Origin: GCA-016699105 sp036518915
GTDB lineage: Bacteria; Patescibacteriota; Saccharimonadia; UBA4664
Direction of reading: 5' to 3'
DNA: 52,399 bases
Assembly (NCBI GenBank): GCA_036518915.1
Contig: DATDME010000098.1
Coordinates: 1-52,399 of the forward strand
Within the stretch, counting starts at the first letter, position 1; the number at the start of each line of letters is the position of its first letter. This document shows, in pieces, positions 16,457 through 24,760 of this stretch. Both the position numbers and the translations under genes were made by a program. The notes beneath the pieces are model-generated. The model did not search any database. It was given only the letters and a program-made list of their open reading frames with translations, and was not told the DNA's origin.

Positions 16457-16978
16457 TCAAGCTGCGATGTCGGGGACCATGGGCGAAGCGGTATCAAGTT
16501 CGATGGCATCTTGGACGACAATGCGCTTGGGCGTGACATCGACAATTTGTTCGCGGTGAATGAGCGTGGTCTTGCTGGCGGAGGCAAACAGCCGGGGTCC
16601 GACCAAAATCGAGCGGATGAGGGCGGTGAGGCCATCGATATGGTAATCGCGGACAACACCATGGTGATGGCCCCCTTCACTAACCACGGTCCTCCCGATA
16701 GGGTCAAAATCGGCGGCAACAATGTCGCGTAGTCGGACGACGTCATCGAGTTTTAGCAAGTCGGTTTCGCTGTTGATAATTAAGTATTCAATAGTCAGCT
16801 GTCGGATGTCGGAGGTGAGAAGTAGAAATGGGCTGCGCTGGCCTGTTTTAGCACAGCGCAAGGCGACAACCTGAAGATTATCCATGCGGACAATCGGTTT
16901 GATGGTGTGCCCAACTGGCTCGCTGGTCTCTAGACTTAAGATGGGCAGGTCGTGCAGCTGGTTGGCCGGGATAGTCAT
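16457..16978 (-). CDS. PRC-barrel domain protein
   Basis: A 173-residue soluble protein. The N-terminal half (PILSLETSEPVGHTIKPIV...) and the second half (VRLRDIVAADFDPIGRTVV...) each look like a PRC-barrel strand set, as in RimM C-termini and small stand-alone PRC proteins. A role in RNA or protein binding is general to the family; the specific role is unknown. The start is ATG 16978, 6 nt after TACAAT, so the mRNA is leaderless. It runs opposite to recX and rpsF. Confidence 0.7.
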   Translation of the reverse strand: MTIPANQLHDLPILSLETSEPVGHTIKPIVRMDNLQVVALRCAKTGQRSPFLLLTSDIRQLTIEYLIINSETDLLKLDDVVRLRDIVAADFDPIGRTVVSEGGHHHGVVRDYHIDGLTALIRSILVGPRLFASASKTTLIHREQIVDVTPKRIVVQDAIELDTASPMVPDIAA

Positions 16979-16984
16979 GCGGCT

Positions 16985-16990
16985 ATTGTA
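16985..16990 (-). promoter_or_regulatory. -10 box of the PRC-barrel gene (leaderless)
   Basis: TACAAT on the minus strand, 6 nt before the ATG at 16978, with no ribosome binding site. Confidence 0.6.
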
Positions 16991-17022
16991 TACCCGGCGC
17001 GGCAAAAACCGCGTCGTACAGA

Positions 17023-17051
17023 TTGACGATAAGCCGGAATTAAGCTACAAT
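17023..17051 (+). promoter_or_regulatory. rpsF operon promoter
   Basis: TTGACG (17023-17028), 17-base spacer, TACAAT (17046-17051). Near-consensus for the housekeeping sigma factor. Confidence 0.75.
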
Positions 17052-17057
17052 TGTCTG

Positions 17058-17154
17058 GTTTAACAACTTATTATTAACCTTTTTGCGTTTAGGCTTCGGC
17101 TTAACCGCAATCCACTGGAAAACGGGTGGATTTCCAAAGAAAGGACTAGCACGA
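17058..17154 (+). promoter_or_regulatory. rpsF leader, candidate S6:S18 feedback element
   Basis: The leader of about 97 nt contains CCAC...GGTGG (about 17112-17128) near an AACCGC block. Many bacteria have an S6:S18-binding hairpin in the rpsF leader that mimics the 16S binding site. Position and operon content fit; the detailed motif match is uncertain. Confidence 0.35.
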
Positions 17155-17532
17155 ATGCGAAACGCATACGAACTAGTGGTGCTGTTGCACCCCGATCTGG
17201 AGATTGACGTTGAAGCGCCAATTGCTAAGGTCGAAGGGCTGATCGGCGCGGTCGGTGGTAAAGTTACCAAGCGCGACAACTGGGGCAAGAAGCGCTTGGC
17301 TTACAAGATCAAGCGTCAAGATTTTGCCATTTATGTTTACTTCGAGGTAGAGCTAGAACCGGCGGCCGTGCGCCAGCTGGAAAGCACTATTCTCATCACC
17401 GAAGAGGTGCTGCGGCATTTGCTCGTCGCCCATGAAGAGAGCGAGCCGCAGGCGAATGCGAAGAAGTCGTCCGACAAGAAGCGCGAAGTAACGGCTGAAG
17501 AACCAGCCAAGACCGAGGAGGGAACCAACTAA
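17155..17532 (+). CDS. rpsF: 30S ribosomal protein S6
   Basis: Binds 16S rRNA together with S18 in the platform of the small subunit. It has 125 residues: the ferredoxin-like S6 core (about 1-95, RNAYELVVLLHPDLE, GKKRLAYKIKRQDFAIYVYF) and a charged C-terminal tail of about 30 residues. I use ATG 17155, which follows GAAAGGA; the frame is open further upstream but that is leader. First gene of rpsF-ssb-rpsR. Its TAA overlaps the ssb ATG. Confidence 0.97.
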   Translation: MRNAYELVVLLHPDLEIDVEAPIAKVEGLIGAVGGKVTKRDNWGKKRLAYKIKRQDFAIYVYFEVELEPAAVRQLESTILITEEVLRHLLVAHEESEPQANAKKSSDKKREVTAEEPAKTEEGTN

Positions 17533-17996
17533 TGGCCAAGAGCTTTAACCAAGCGATCGTGATGGGTAACTTAACCCGCGACCCCGAACTGCGGACCACG
17601 CCAAGTGGCCAGCAGGTGGCATCGTTCGCGGTTGCCACCAACCGAACCTGGATGGACGGCAGCGGTGAGCGCAAAGAGGCGGTGGAATATCACGAAATTG
17701 TGGCTTGGGGAAAGCTCGGCGAGTTGGCAGCCCAATATCTGTCGAAGGGCCGGAAGGTGATGGTAGTTGGCCGCTTACAGACCCAAAGCTGGGAGAAGGA
17801 CGGCGTGAAGCGGTCGCGCACTGAGATCGTGGCCACGGATGTTAACTTCCTGGATGGGCCTGGCGGCACCGGCAACTTTACCGGTGGTGCGCCGAGCAGC
17901 AGTAATGCTGGTGGCGGCAACCGCAAGTCGGACGACGTGGTTATTCAGGACCTCGACGGCGACCAAACCATCAATCTCGACGACATCCCGTTCTAG
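17532..17996 (+). CDS. ssb: Single-stranded DNA-binding protein
   Basis: Coats single-stranded DNA in replication and repair. It has 154 residues: OB fold about 1-108 (NQAIVMGNLTRDPELR, GERKEAVEYHEIVAWGKLGE), a Gly/Ser-rich linker and the acidic C-terminal tip ending LDDIPF, the docking site for repair and replication partners. The ATG overlaps the rpsF stop, with GAGGAGGG inside the rpsF end as ribosome binding site. Confidence 0.97.
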   Translation: MAKSFNQAIVMGNLTRDPELRTTPSGQQVASFAVATNRTWMDGSGERKEAVEYHEIVAWGKLGELAAQYLSKGRKVMVVGRLQTQSWEKDGVKRSRTEIVATDVNFLDGPGGTGNFTGGAPSSSNAGGGNRKSDDVVIQDLDGDQTINLDDIPF

Positions 17997-17997
17997 T

Positions 17998-18112
17998 CTT
18001 TGCACATTTTGTACATTTCATCGTCATAGCTTGTGCTCCGCACTCACCGTACGTCTAGTACGGCTCGCTTACGGTGCTCGCTTTTCCTCGAACTGTAGCA
18101 AAATCCGCAAAG
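17998..18112. repeat. Long hairpin repeat with GTAC core, copy in the ssb-rpsR gap
   Basis: Outer arms CTTTGC-ATTTTG-TACA pair with TGTAGCAAAAT-GCAAAG, and the centre is CCGTAC-GTCTA-GTACGG (18047-18063). The same core occurs between two tRNA genes at 47423-47440 and, less exactly, in the pnp leader. It lies inside the rpsF operon transcript and fills most of the 144-nt gap before rpsR, so it could modulate rpsR expression. Confidence 0.55.
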
Positions 18113-18140
18113 CCTAATTAAGTAGCAATAAGGAAATTTA

Positions 18141-18359
18141 ATGGCTAATTTTTACTCAAAGAAAGTTTGTCGGTTTTGTGCCGAGAAAGTCGAATACGTC
18201 GATTACAAAGACGTGAAGCTGTTGCAGCGCTATCTGTCGGCTTATGGCAAAATTGAAGGCCGTAAGCGGACTGGTAACTGCCTGCGCCACCAGCGCCGCG
18301 TCGCCGTGGCTCTTAAGCGGGCCCGTCACATCGCATTGCTGCCATTCGTAGTCCGCTAA
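18141..18359 (+). CDS. rpsR: 30S ribosomal protein S18
   Basis: Partner of S6 on the small-subunit platform. It has 72 residues, the normal size, with the conserved block KVCRFCAEKVEYVDYKDVKL and the basic end RTGNCLRHQRRVAVALKRAR. The CRFC pair plus a later Cys resembles the zinc-binding variant of S18, although the fourth ligand is not obvious. A weak AAGGAAA precedes the ATG. efp follows after 12 nt. Confidence 0.97.
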   Translation: MANFYSKKVCRFCAEKVEYVDYKDVKLLQRYLSAYGKIEGRKRTGNCLRHQRRVAVALKRARHIALLPFVVR

Positions 18360-18371
18360 CAAGGAGCTCAC

Positions 18372-18935
18372 ATGGTTCTAGGTCACACCGATTTAAAAGT
18401 TGGGACGCTGATCGAACTCGATGGCGTGCCATATCGTGTAACTGACTACACTCATAAGGCCATGGGCCGGGGTGGAGCAGTGGTGCAGGTGAAAATAAAA
18501 AACCTGCTGACGGGTAACATTCTGGAGCGCTCGTTCCGGTCGGCCGACAAAGTGAACTCGGCGGAGGTGGTGCGGGCCAACGTGCAGCTGCTGTACCGTG
18601 AGGGCGCCAATATGGTCTTCATGAACAACGAAACCTATGAGCAAGACACGGTGGCGGCGGATCTCCTGGGGGAGCAGGCCAAATATGTGGCTGAAAGCTC
18701 GAACGTGCAGCTGCTGAGCTTCAATGACAAGGTAATTGGCATGGAAATGCCCAACGCGGTGTTCCTGAGCGTGGCCGAAACCGAGCCGGGCGCCAAGGGC
18801 GATACTGCCACTACGGCGCTTAAACCGGCGGTACTGGAGACCGGCGCGAGCGTGATGGTGCCGTTGTTTATCAACGAAGGCGACCGAATCAAGGTCAACA
18901 CGCTGAGCGGTGATTACCTAGAGCGCGCCAAGTAG
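18372..18935 (+). CDS. efp: Elongation factor P
   Basis: Rescues ribosomes stalled at polyproline stretches by entering the E site. It has 187 residues in three beta domains: KOW-like domain I (about 1-63), OB domain II (about 65-127) and domain III (about 130-187, ending IKVNTLSGDYLERAK). The tip loop reads HKAMGRGGAVVQVK, with Gly-Arg-Gly where many EF-Ps carry a modified Lys or Arg; an unmodified or rhamnosyl-type Arg is possible. AAGGAGCT precedes the ATG. Confidence 0.97.
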   Translation: MVLGHTDLKVGTLIELDGVPYRVTDYTHKAMGRGGAVVQVKIKNLLTGNILERSFRSADKVNSAEVVRANVQLLYREGANMVFMNNETYEQDTVAADLLGEQAKYVAESSNVQLLSFNDKVIGMEMPNAVFLSVAETEPGAKGDTATTALKPAVLETGASVMVPLFINEGDRIKVNTLSGDYLERAK

Positions 18936-18937
18936 CC

Positions 18938-19045
18938 ATGCGGCTTGTGTTGTCATACCCGTATACGGGTGAAGACAGGGTGGTCATTCACGACATAATG
19001 CAAACCGCAGGTTGTCGCTTTGACCGCCGGGTTGGTAGCTGTTGA
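18938..19045 (+). CDS. Possible 35-residue protein between efp and tlyA
   Basis: The ATG is 2 nt after the efp stop and the frame runs MRLVLSYPYTGEDRVVIHDI...CRFDRRVGSC to TGA 19045. No ribosome binding site of its own, so it would need coupling to efp. No family recognised. It fills the gap well but may be chance. Confidence 0.35.
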   Translation: MRLVLSYPYTGEDRVVIHDIMQTAGCRFDRRVGSC

Positions 19046-19066
19046 TTGGTCATGCATAGGAGTGTC

Positions 19067-19825
19067 GTGAAACGACGGCTGGATCAGCTACTCGTTGAGC
19101 GGGACCTGGCGCCCAGCCGGACGCAGGCGCAGGCATTAATTATGGCCGGACTGGTGTCGGCGGACGGCCGGCGCCTGGATAAGCCCGGCTTGATGGTGCC
19201 GGAGGATTTGGTGCTGCAGGTGAAGCATCAGCCGCGGTATGTCAGCCGCGCCGGCGAGAAGCTGGCGAGTGTGGTGGAGGCGCTGGGCTTGGAATTTGCC
19301 GGCCAAACCGTGCTGGATGTGGGCTCATCAACCGGCGGCTTCACAGACTTCGCGCTGCAGCAGGGCGCGGCCCGGGTGTACTGCGTGGACGTCGGCACCA
19401 ACCAGTTGGCCTTTAAGTTGCGTCAGGATGAACGGGTGGTGGTGATGGAGCGAACGGATATCCGCGCCGTGACGCTCGGTGATGGTGCAACTGGGGGTGT
19501 GGGTGCGGCGGCCGCTCTGCCCGCGGCGGTGGACATGGCGGTGATGGATGTGTCGTTTGTGTCACTGACGAAAGTACTTGAGGCCACTCGGGCTCTCGTA
19601 AAGCCGGGCGGAGTGATTGTGGCGATGGCTAAGCCGCAATTTGAGGCAGGTAAAGCGCTGGCAGATAAATATCATGGCGTGATACCGCTAGGAGCGGAGC
19701 GTGAGGCTGTGCTTGAAGAGCTACGACATTGGCTCCTGGAGCATGGCTTCACTATTCTGGCCGAGGCAAATTCGGGTTTGGCTGGGGCTGAGGGTAATGT
19801 GGAACGATTTTTTAAGCTCCTATAG
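19067..19825 (+). CDS. tlyA: rRNA cytidine-2'-O-methyltransferase, TlyA family
   Basis: Methylates ribosomal RNA 2'-OH of cytidine (16S and 23S in mycobacteria); some members are called hemolysins. It has 252 residues: S4 RNA-binding domain (about 1-60, KRRLDQLLVERDLAPSR) and FtsJ-type methyltransferase domain with the SAM motif VLDVGSSTGGFTD at 82-94 and the KPQFEAG motif. I start at GTG 19067, which has AGGAG 4 nt upstream and matches the family N-terminus; the frame opens earlier at TTG 19046. Its TAG stop is part of the terminal arm of the repeat at 19821-19914. Confidence 0.92.
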   Translation: MKRRLDQLLVERDLAPSRTQAQALIMAGLVSADGRRLDKPGLMVPEDLVLQVKHQPRYVSRAGEKLASVVEALGLEFAGQTVLDVGSSTGGFTDFALQQGAARVYCVDVGTNQLAFKLRQDERVVVMERTDIRAVTLGDGATGGVGAAAALPAAVDMAVMDVSFVSLTKVLEATRALVKPGGVIVAMAKPQFEAGKALADKYHGVIPLGAEREAVLEELRHWLLEHGFTILAEANSGLAGAEGNVERFFKLL

Positions 19826-19914
19826 CCCCCGCAAAACAAAACGTGTCTTTTCGCACCGATGATTCTGAACTCACGAGCACGGTGAGGGCACACGTTTGTT
19901 TTGCGGGGGCTATA
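19821..19914. repeat. MITE-like element, complete short copy with inverted ends
   Basis: TATAGCCCCCGCAAAACAAA at 19821-19840 and its near-perfect reverse at 19895-19914 form inverted ends of about 24 bp around a 47-base core that is shared with copy 1 at the window start. It sits between the convergent tlyA and ychF genes and supplies the tlyA stop codon. As RNA it is a strong hairpin, so it may also end both transcripts. Confidence 0.7.
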
Positions 19915-19978
19915 CTGCCTTGATGGCATTATTAGTGCGGCAGAATGCTTGCCATGGCGGTCTCAAACGGGGAGCGGT

Positions 19979-21055
19979 TTAGACATTAAACCGGAACTCC
20001 ACAACATCGCCGTCTTGCATAATGTAGTCTTTGCCTTCGAGGCGGACTTTGCCGGCGGCTTTGGCGGCGGGGTAGGATCCAGCGGTGATGAGGTCGGCGT
20101 AATTGACAATCTCGGCTTTGATGAAGCCGCGCTCAAAATCGGTATGGATGACACCGGCGGCTTGGGGGGCGGTGGCGCCTTGGGGGATGGTCCAGGCGCG
20201 GGTTTCTTTGGGGCCGGTGGTGAGGTAGGTTTGGAGGCCGAGGATGTGGAAGCCGGCACGGGCCAGCTGGCTTAAGCCGCTTTCGGCCTGGCCGAGAGAA
20301 GCTAGTAATTCAGCGGCTTCAGCGGCGGGTAAATCCATTAAATCGGACTCAACTTGGGCGCAGAGGAAGATGGCTTGGGCGGGTGCAACAGATTGGGAGA
20401 GCTGCTCTTGAATACTTTTGTTGTTCAAGCCGTCTTCATCTAAATTGAACACAAAAATAAATGGTTTGGCGGATAACAGTTGTAAGTCGCGCAAGGGTTC
20501 AAGGTCGATGGCGGTGGCGGACAGGAGCTGGCCGCGGCCCAGCGCGTCTTGAGCGGCGAGGAGCGCTTGCTTGAGGGCAGCGCCGGCTTTGGGGTCGCGC
20601 TTGATCTCACCGTCAATGCGGGCGAGGCGGTGCTCGACGGTCTGCAGGTCGGCCAGCATCAACTCAGTATTGATGGTTTCAATATCGCGGGCGGGATTAG
20701 CCTCGCCGTCGACGTGGATGACGTCAGCATTATGGAAGGTCCGCACGACTTGCACGATGGCATTGGCTTCCCGGATATGGCTGAGGAACTTATTGCCGAG
20801 GCCCTCGCCGGTACTGGCGCCGCGGACAATGCCGGCAATGTCCACGAAGGTGACGCTGGCTGGCACAATCTTGGCACTGCCGGACAGCGTGGCGAGCTGG
20901 TCAAGCCGATCGTCGGGCAGGGGAACGACTCCAACATTGGGCTCGATGGTGGCAAAGGGATAGTTTGCGGCCAGGACATGGTTTTTGGTGAGGGCGTTAA
21001 ATAATGTGGACTTGCCGACGTTCGGTAGGCCCACAATCCCAAGTGATAGGCTCAT
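19979..21055 (-). CDS. ychF: Ribosome-binding ATPase YchF (Obg family)
   Basis: Universal Obg-like P-loop protein that binds ribosomes and prefers ATP. It has 358 residues, the usual size: G1 GLPNVGKST at 9-17, G3 DIAGIVRGASTGEGLGNKFL, a coiled-coil insertion (about 130-200), the altered G4 FNLDEDG in place of NKxD, and a C-terminal TGS domain (about 275-358, ending YIMQDGDVVEFRFNV). A TAAAAT box lies 9 nt before the ATG with no ribosome binding site, suggesting a nearly leaderless mRNA. Confidence 0.96.
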   Translation of the reverse strand: MSLSLGIVGLPNVGKSTLFNALTKNHVLAANYPFATIEPNVGVVPLPDDRLDQLATLSGSAKIVPASVTFVDIAGIVRGASTGEGLGNKFLSHIREANAIVQVVRTFHNADVIHVDGEANPARDIETINTELMLADLQTVEHRLARIDGEIKRDPKAGAALKQALLAAQDALGRGQLLSATAIDLEPLRDLQLLSAKPFIFVFNLDEDGLNNKSIQEQLSQSVAPAQAIFLCAQVESDLMDLPAAEAAELLASLGQAESGLSQLARAGFHILGLQTYLTTGPKETRAWTIPQGATAPQAAGVIHTDFERGFIKAEIVNYADLITAGSYPAAKAAGKVRLEGKDYIMQDGDVVEFRFNV

Positions 21056-21133
21056 AGTGACCGTATTTTACCTGAGACTAGCCGGGTTGTAAAAAATGCG
21101 CTACAGTAGCGTCAAGTAAGCGTAAGTGGATTA

Positions 21134-21658
21134 GTGCCGCAAGTCATCAACAAACGAGGTGTGTCGGGCCGTCATTTGTTTGTCGGGATAGGGGCGTTTG
21201 CGGGTTTGTTGGCATTGGTGGCCGGAGTGGGAATTTGGGTGTGGCTGAATCGTGGTTCGGCCCAACCGAGCATGGAGGAGCTATCGAACCAAGTCAGCCG
21301 GCTAGAGTTTCAGGGCAAGTTCGATGAAGCGATCCGTATCAGCAAGTCAAAATATAATACGCTCAAAACGGATAAAGACCGCTACCAGTTGGCGCTGGGT
21401 ATTGGGGCGATTTACGAAATGAAGAGTGATTATCAGCAAGCTATTACGTGGTATCAGAAGGCGAAGGGCCTGTCGTCCAATACAGCCAAAGATCGGGCGG
21501 TGGCAAATGGGCTCGCGCGGTGCTATGAGAAGCTGGGGAATAAGGCTCAGGCCCACCAGTATTATCAGATAATGTTTGATACGGTTGATAAATCAAAAAT
21601 TGGCTGGCAGGCTGAGGTAAATTGGTACACTGCTGCCTTGAAACGGACTCAGTCATGA
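21134..21658 (+). CDS. Membrane-anchored TPR protein
   Basis: A 174-residue protein: short basic N-terminus, one membrane helix (about 16-39) and two to three tetratricopeptide-like helix pairs (about 50-165, with LALGIGAIYEMKSDYQQAIT and VANGLARCYEKLGNKAQAHQ). TPRs bind protein partners; the domain is predicted outside the cell from the basic N-terminus. Its TGA overlaps the ATG of the large exported protein (ATGA), so the two are translationally coupled. They head the type IV pilus region, which suggests a pilus or surface-assembly role by context only. The GTG start has no strong ribosome binding site. Confidence 0.7.
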   Translation: MPQVINKRGVSGRHLFVGIGAFAGLLALVAGVGIWVWLNRGSAQPSMEELSNQVSRLEFQGKFDEAIRISKSKYNTLKTDKDRYQLALGIGAIYEMKSDYQQAITWYQKAKGLSSNTAKDRAVANGLARCYEKLGNKAQAHQYYQIMFDTVDKSKIGWQAEVNWYTAALKRTQS

Positions 21659-23643
21659 GCGCGAAGCTGATGCGGGCCATTTGCACCATAAGCTTAGCGG
21701 CATTAACGCTGGTGGCGGCGATGCCAGCGGGGGTGGCTCAGGCGATGCTGCTGCCGGCAAATAGTACAAGTAACAGCACCGGCCGGCCGGACTACCAAGG
21801 TTACTTTACGGACATCTTCCGGGATGCGCCAAGCAGTGGGGCGCTATTTGACATTGGCCTGGTTAATCCGGACGGCAGCCCTATTACGACGGCAGCGCAA
21901 TTCATTAATTTCTACCAGAGCGCATTATTCCGAAATTCGTTTTGGGGCAACCCAGACCAAGCTGAGGCGGCGGCGGCCTACACGGTGGCATTCATGTTGC
22001 ATGGTGCGAATACGACCCAATTCTGGGGACCAGATGGTGACCCAACCAACTACACCCGCGGTTTAGCTTATGCTAAAAATAATTTTTCTACCTGGGCGAA
22101 TTTGATTAACGCGTACGATACGGCTGCCCAGAATAGTGCTGGTTGGGGTGTGCGGTTTAATGTGCCGGAGACGCTGTGCCACCCGCTGTACCAGGGCAAT
22201 CTTGACCAAAGTACCCATGACGTCTTCTTTTTTGAAGACGGGTCAGATACCAACTGTGATAATGATTCGACCGTGGAGTTTGTTAATCCGCCGGATGCAT
22301 CAGGTAATTCGAGCTATTTCTTCTTGCTGATGGTTTGTGGCAACCCGTATGGTACCATAACGCAATTATCGAATGGGCCGAATTTTAATGTAGATGTCAA
22401 TGTGGCGCCGGCTCAGACGGTACGTCCTGGCGGAACGGCAACCTTGAATGTATCGCTTCAGAATACGTCGAGTACGAGCCAGGTACCGGCGGGAACGCTG
22501 GAAGCATACCAGTTTGACGCGGCGCACATGGCGGCGGCATGCGCTGGCAACTGTGCCCTAACTCCACCGCAGCAGACCGACTTGAACAATGTGACAAGTG
22601 GGGGACAAATTAGCACGCTGCACGGTTACCGGCAGTCCGCCAGCTTGTCGGGTCAGTCGGGTGCAAACTGGTACTGGGCGACGAACCAAATTCCGATTAA
22701 TACGCTTGTTCAGGGTAGTTTTCAGTTTACGGTGCCATCGAGTGCGCCGCCAGGACCGTTTTCGGTAAAAGTCTGCTTTGGTCCGGCTAACGCCGGCGGT
22801 GGTGTCCAATGCGCCACCGTGACCGTTACGGTGGCGGCGATACGCAACCCAACCGTGGTGAGCCAAAGCGGGGATATCTACGGTGGTGGTCATGTGGCGG
22901 TTGGCGGTTCGTGTACCCAGCTGGGAACCAGCTCGAACGTGTCGGCCAACCCTGGTTCCTATGGTGATTATTTGATTGCGGCCACGGGTACAATTACGGC
23001 GAGTCCAAGCTCGAATGGGTCTGGTGGTGGCACGTCGCTGAAGTTAGGTGCGACGGGTGGCTACGCCGAAATTTGCCGGCCCGATCTGTTGTCATCGGCG
23101 CTGTCCTACACCGGGACGGTGAACCCGATTACCACCACAGATTTTGATGTGACTGATAAGAGCGGCGTGTGGGAGTACACTGGCGGCGGCACGCTGAAGG
23201 TGCACGGTACGATTACCCAGCCTCTGACGGTGGTGGCGACGAGCCCGGCGGCTATCGTGCAGTTTGACAGCAATGTAGTGGTGGATCCGGCAATTCAGGC
23301 GTTTGCGCGCAACCTGCCGTCGCTGGGGGTGATTGCCAACGGGAATATTTTCATCTCCTCGTCGGTGACAAAGCTGGAAGCCTACCTGTTTTCGTCATCG
23401 GGTACGATTGACACGTGCCGGAACGCCGACGCCAGCTGTAACAATCAGCTGACGGTCAACGGCTTTTTGATGGCCAGTAACATTACTTTTGGCCGGCTGG
23501 GGCCCAACGGTACGACGGGTGCACAGCTGGCGGAGTTGATTACGCTTACACCGCAACTGTACCTGAACCCACCAATTTTGTTTGACGGTGTGGCGACCAA
23601 TGTCAGCCTGAACGGCGAGGGCGAGAAGCAACCATTATTCTAG
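21655..23643 (+). CDS. Large exported protein next to the pilus genes, candidate adhesin
   Basis: A 662-residue protein with a clear signal peptide (about 1-30, ending AGVAQA), then a region rich in Asn, Thr, Ser, Gly with several Cys pairs, an Ig-like segment near 240-390 (TATLNVSLQNTSSTSQVP) and a C-terminal beta-rich domain (about 400-660) with SLGVIANGNIFISSSVTKLE and GTIDTCRNADASCNNQ. No membrane anchor or sortase motif is seen. I do not recognise a named family. Its place directly before pilM and after a coupled TPR protein suggests a pilus-associated or host-contact protein; this is inference. I start at ATG 21655, which gives the signal peptide; the frame is open 33 nt further up. Confidence 0.7.
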   Translation: MSAKLMRAICTISLAALTLVAAMPAGVAQAMLLPANSTSNSTGRPDYQGYFTDIFRDAPSSGALFDIGLVNPDGSPITTAAQFINFYQSALFRNSFWGNPDQAEAAAAYTVAFMLHGANTTQFWGPDGDPTNYTRGLAYAKNNFSTWANLINAYDTAAQNSAGWGVRFNVPETLCHPLYQGNLDQSTHDVFFFEDGSDTNCDNDSTVEFVNPPDASGNSSYFFLLMVCGNPYGTITQLSNGPNFNVDVNVAPAQTVRPGGTATLNVSLQNTSSTSQVPAGTLEAYQFDAAHMAAACAGNCALTPPQQTDLNNVTSGGQISTLHGYRQSASLSGQSGANWYWATNQIPINTLVQGSFQFTVPSSAPPGPFSVKVCFGPANAGGGVQCATVTVTVAAIRNPTVVSQSGDIYGGGHVAVGGSCTQLGTSSNVSANPGSYGDYLIAATGTITASPSSNGSGGGTSLKLGATGGYAEICRPDLLSSALSYTGTVNPITTTDFDVTDKSGVWEYTGGGTLKVHGTITQPLTVVATSPAAIVQFDSNVVVDPAIQAFARNLPSLGVIANGNIFISSSVTKLEAYLFSSSGTIDTCRNADASCNNQLTVNGFLMASNITFGRLGPNGTTGAQLAELITLTPQLYLNPPILFDGVATNVSLNGEGEKQPLF

Positions 23644-23700
23644 GTCGAGCAACCTATAGTAAAACGAGGTGAGAAAGTGGTTTTTTTTGTAAAACGGTTA

Positions 23701-23709
23701 TGGTAAGCT
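23701..23709 (+). promoter_or_regulatory. Extended -10 of pilM (leaderless)
   Basis: TGGTAAGCT (TG-n-TAAGCT) ends 7 nt before the pilM ATG. It follows an eight-T stretch and no ribosome binding site is seen. Confidence 0.4.
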
Positions 23710-23716
23710 AGCGGTA

Positions 23717-24760
23717 ATGGGACTGTTTGTTAAAGAGACTGAGTTTTTTGGGTTGGACATCGGCTCAACGGCCATTCGGCTGGTGCAGCTCCGGCGGGGC
23801 GGGGTACATCCGGCGCTGGTGGCGTACGGGTCGCTGCCAGTGCCGGCTAACTTGGCGATGAGCGACTCAAAAATCGATGAAGACAAGATTTCTGAGCTCA
23901 TCCGCCAGCTGTTGCGCGAAAACCGCGTGCCGTTGAAGAACGTGGTAGTGGGACTGCCGGGCAGCAAGGTGTTTGCCACGGTTATCACCACACCGAAGCT
24001 GGACCATACCCAGCTGGCCAAAGCGATTCGGTATCAAGCTGAGCAATATATTCCGATGGCAATTGACCAGGTGAAGCTGGACTGGGTTGTGGTCGACCAG
24101 AGCAAAGACGGCAAACAGCTGGAAGTGTTGCTGGTGGCGGCGCCGTCGTCGGCCGTTGATAAGTATGTGGATATTTTGGAGAGCGCTGGTTTGGAGCCAT
24201 TGGCGCTGGAGGCGAACGCGGTAGCCGTGGCCCGGTCGTTGGTGCCGCTGAGTACTATGGGCGTGGTGATTGTGGACTTTGGCGCGTTGGACAGCGATGT
24301 ATCGATTGTGCTGAATAACACGCCGCGTTTGATACGGTCGGTGCCGGTGGGCGGCCTGACGTTTGTGCGGTCAGTTTCGCAGAATCTGGGTCTTGATGAA
24401 GTGCAGGCTACGCAGTTTACCTACAAGTTCGGTCTGACGCAGTCTAAGTTGGAAGGTCAGGTATTTAAGGCCATTAAGCCGACGCTCGACAGCTTGGTGG
24501 CAGAAATTGATAAGTCTACCAAGTATTTCGTGGGCCGGTATCCGGATGTTAAGCTGGAAAAGTTGGTCATTACCGGCACGGCTTCCAGTTTGCCTGAGTT
24601 GGGTCCGTTCTTGGCGAACTCCACGGGTTTGCCAGTGGAGTTTGGTAATGCCTGGATTAACACATCGTACCCAGCTGGGTTGCAAGATAAACTGATGGGC
24701 TTGTCGGCGGAATACGCTGCGGCCGTGGGTCTGGCGGCCCGGGGAATGGTGGAGTCATGA
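23717..24760 (+). CDS. pilM: Type IV pilus assembly ATPase-like protein PilM
   Basis: Actin-fold cytoplasmic protein that binds the PilN tail and links the pilus inner-membrane complex to the motor. It has 347 residues, the family size, with the SHS2/FtsA-like start EFFGLDIGSTAIRLVQL, the central VVIVDFGALDSDVSIVL and the late VITGTASSLPELGPFL nucleotide-binding segments. First gene of pilMNO; its TGA overlaps the pilN ATG. Confidence 0.94.
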   Translation: MGLFVKETEFFGLDIGSTAIRLVQLRRGGVHPALVAYGSLPVPANLAMSDSKIDEDKISELIRQLLRENRVPLKNVVVGLPGSKVFATVITTPKLDHTQLAKAIRYQAEQYIPMAIDQVKLDWVVVDQSKDGKQLEVLLVAAPSSAVDKYVDILESAGLEPLALEANAVAVARSLVPLSTMGVVIVDFGALDSDVSIVLNNTPRLIRSVPVGGLTFVRSVSQNLGLDEVQATQFTYKFGLTQSKLEGQVFKAIKPTLDSLVAEIDKSTKYFVGRYPDVKLEKLVITGTASSLPELGPFLANSTGLPVEFGNAWINTSYPAGLQDKLMGLSAEYAAAVGLAARGMVES

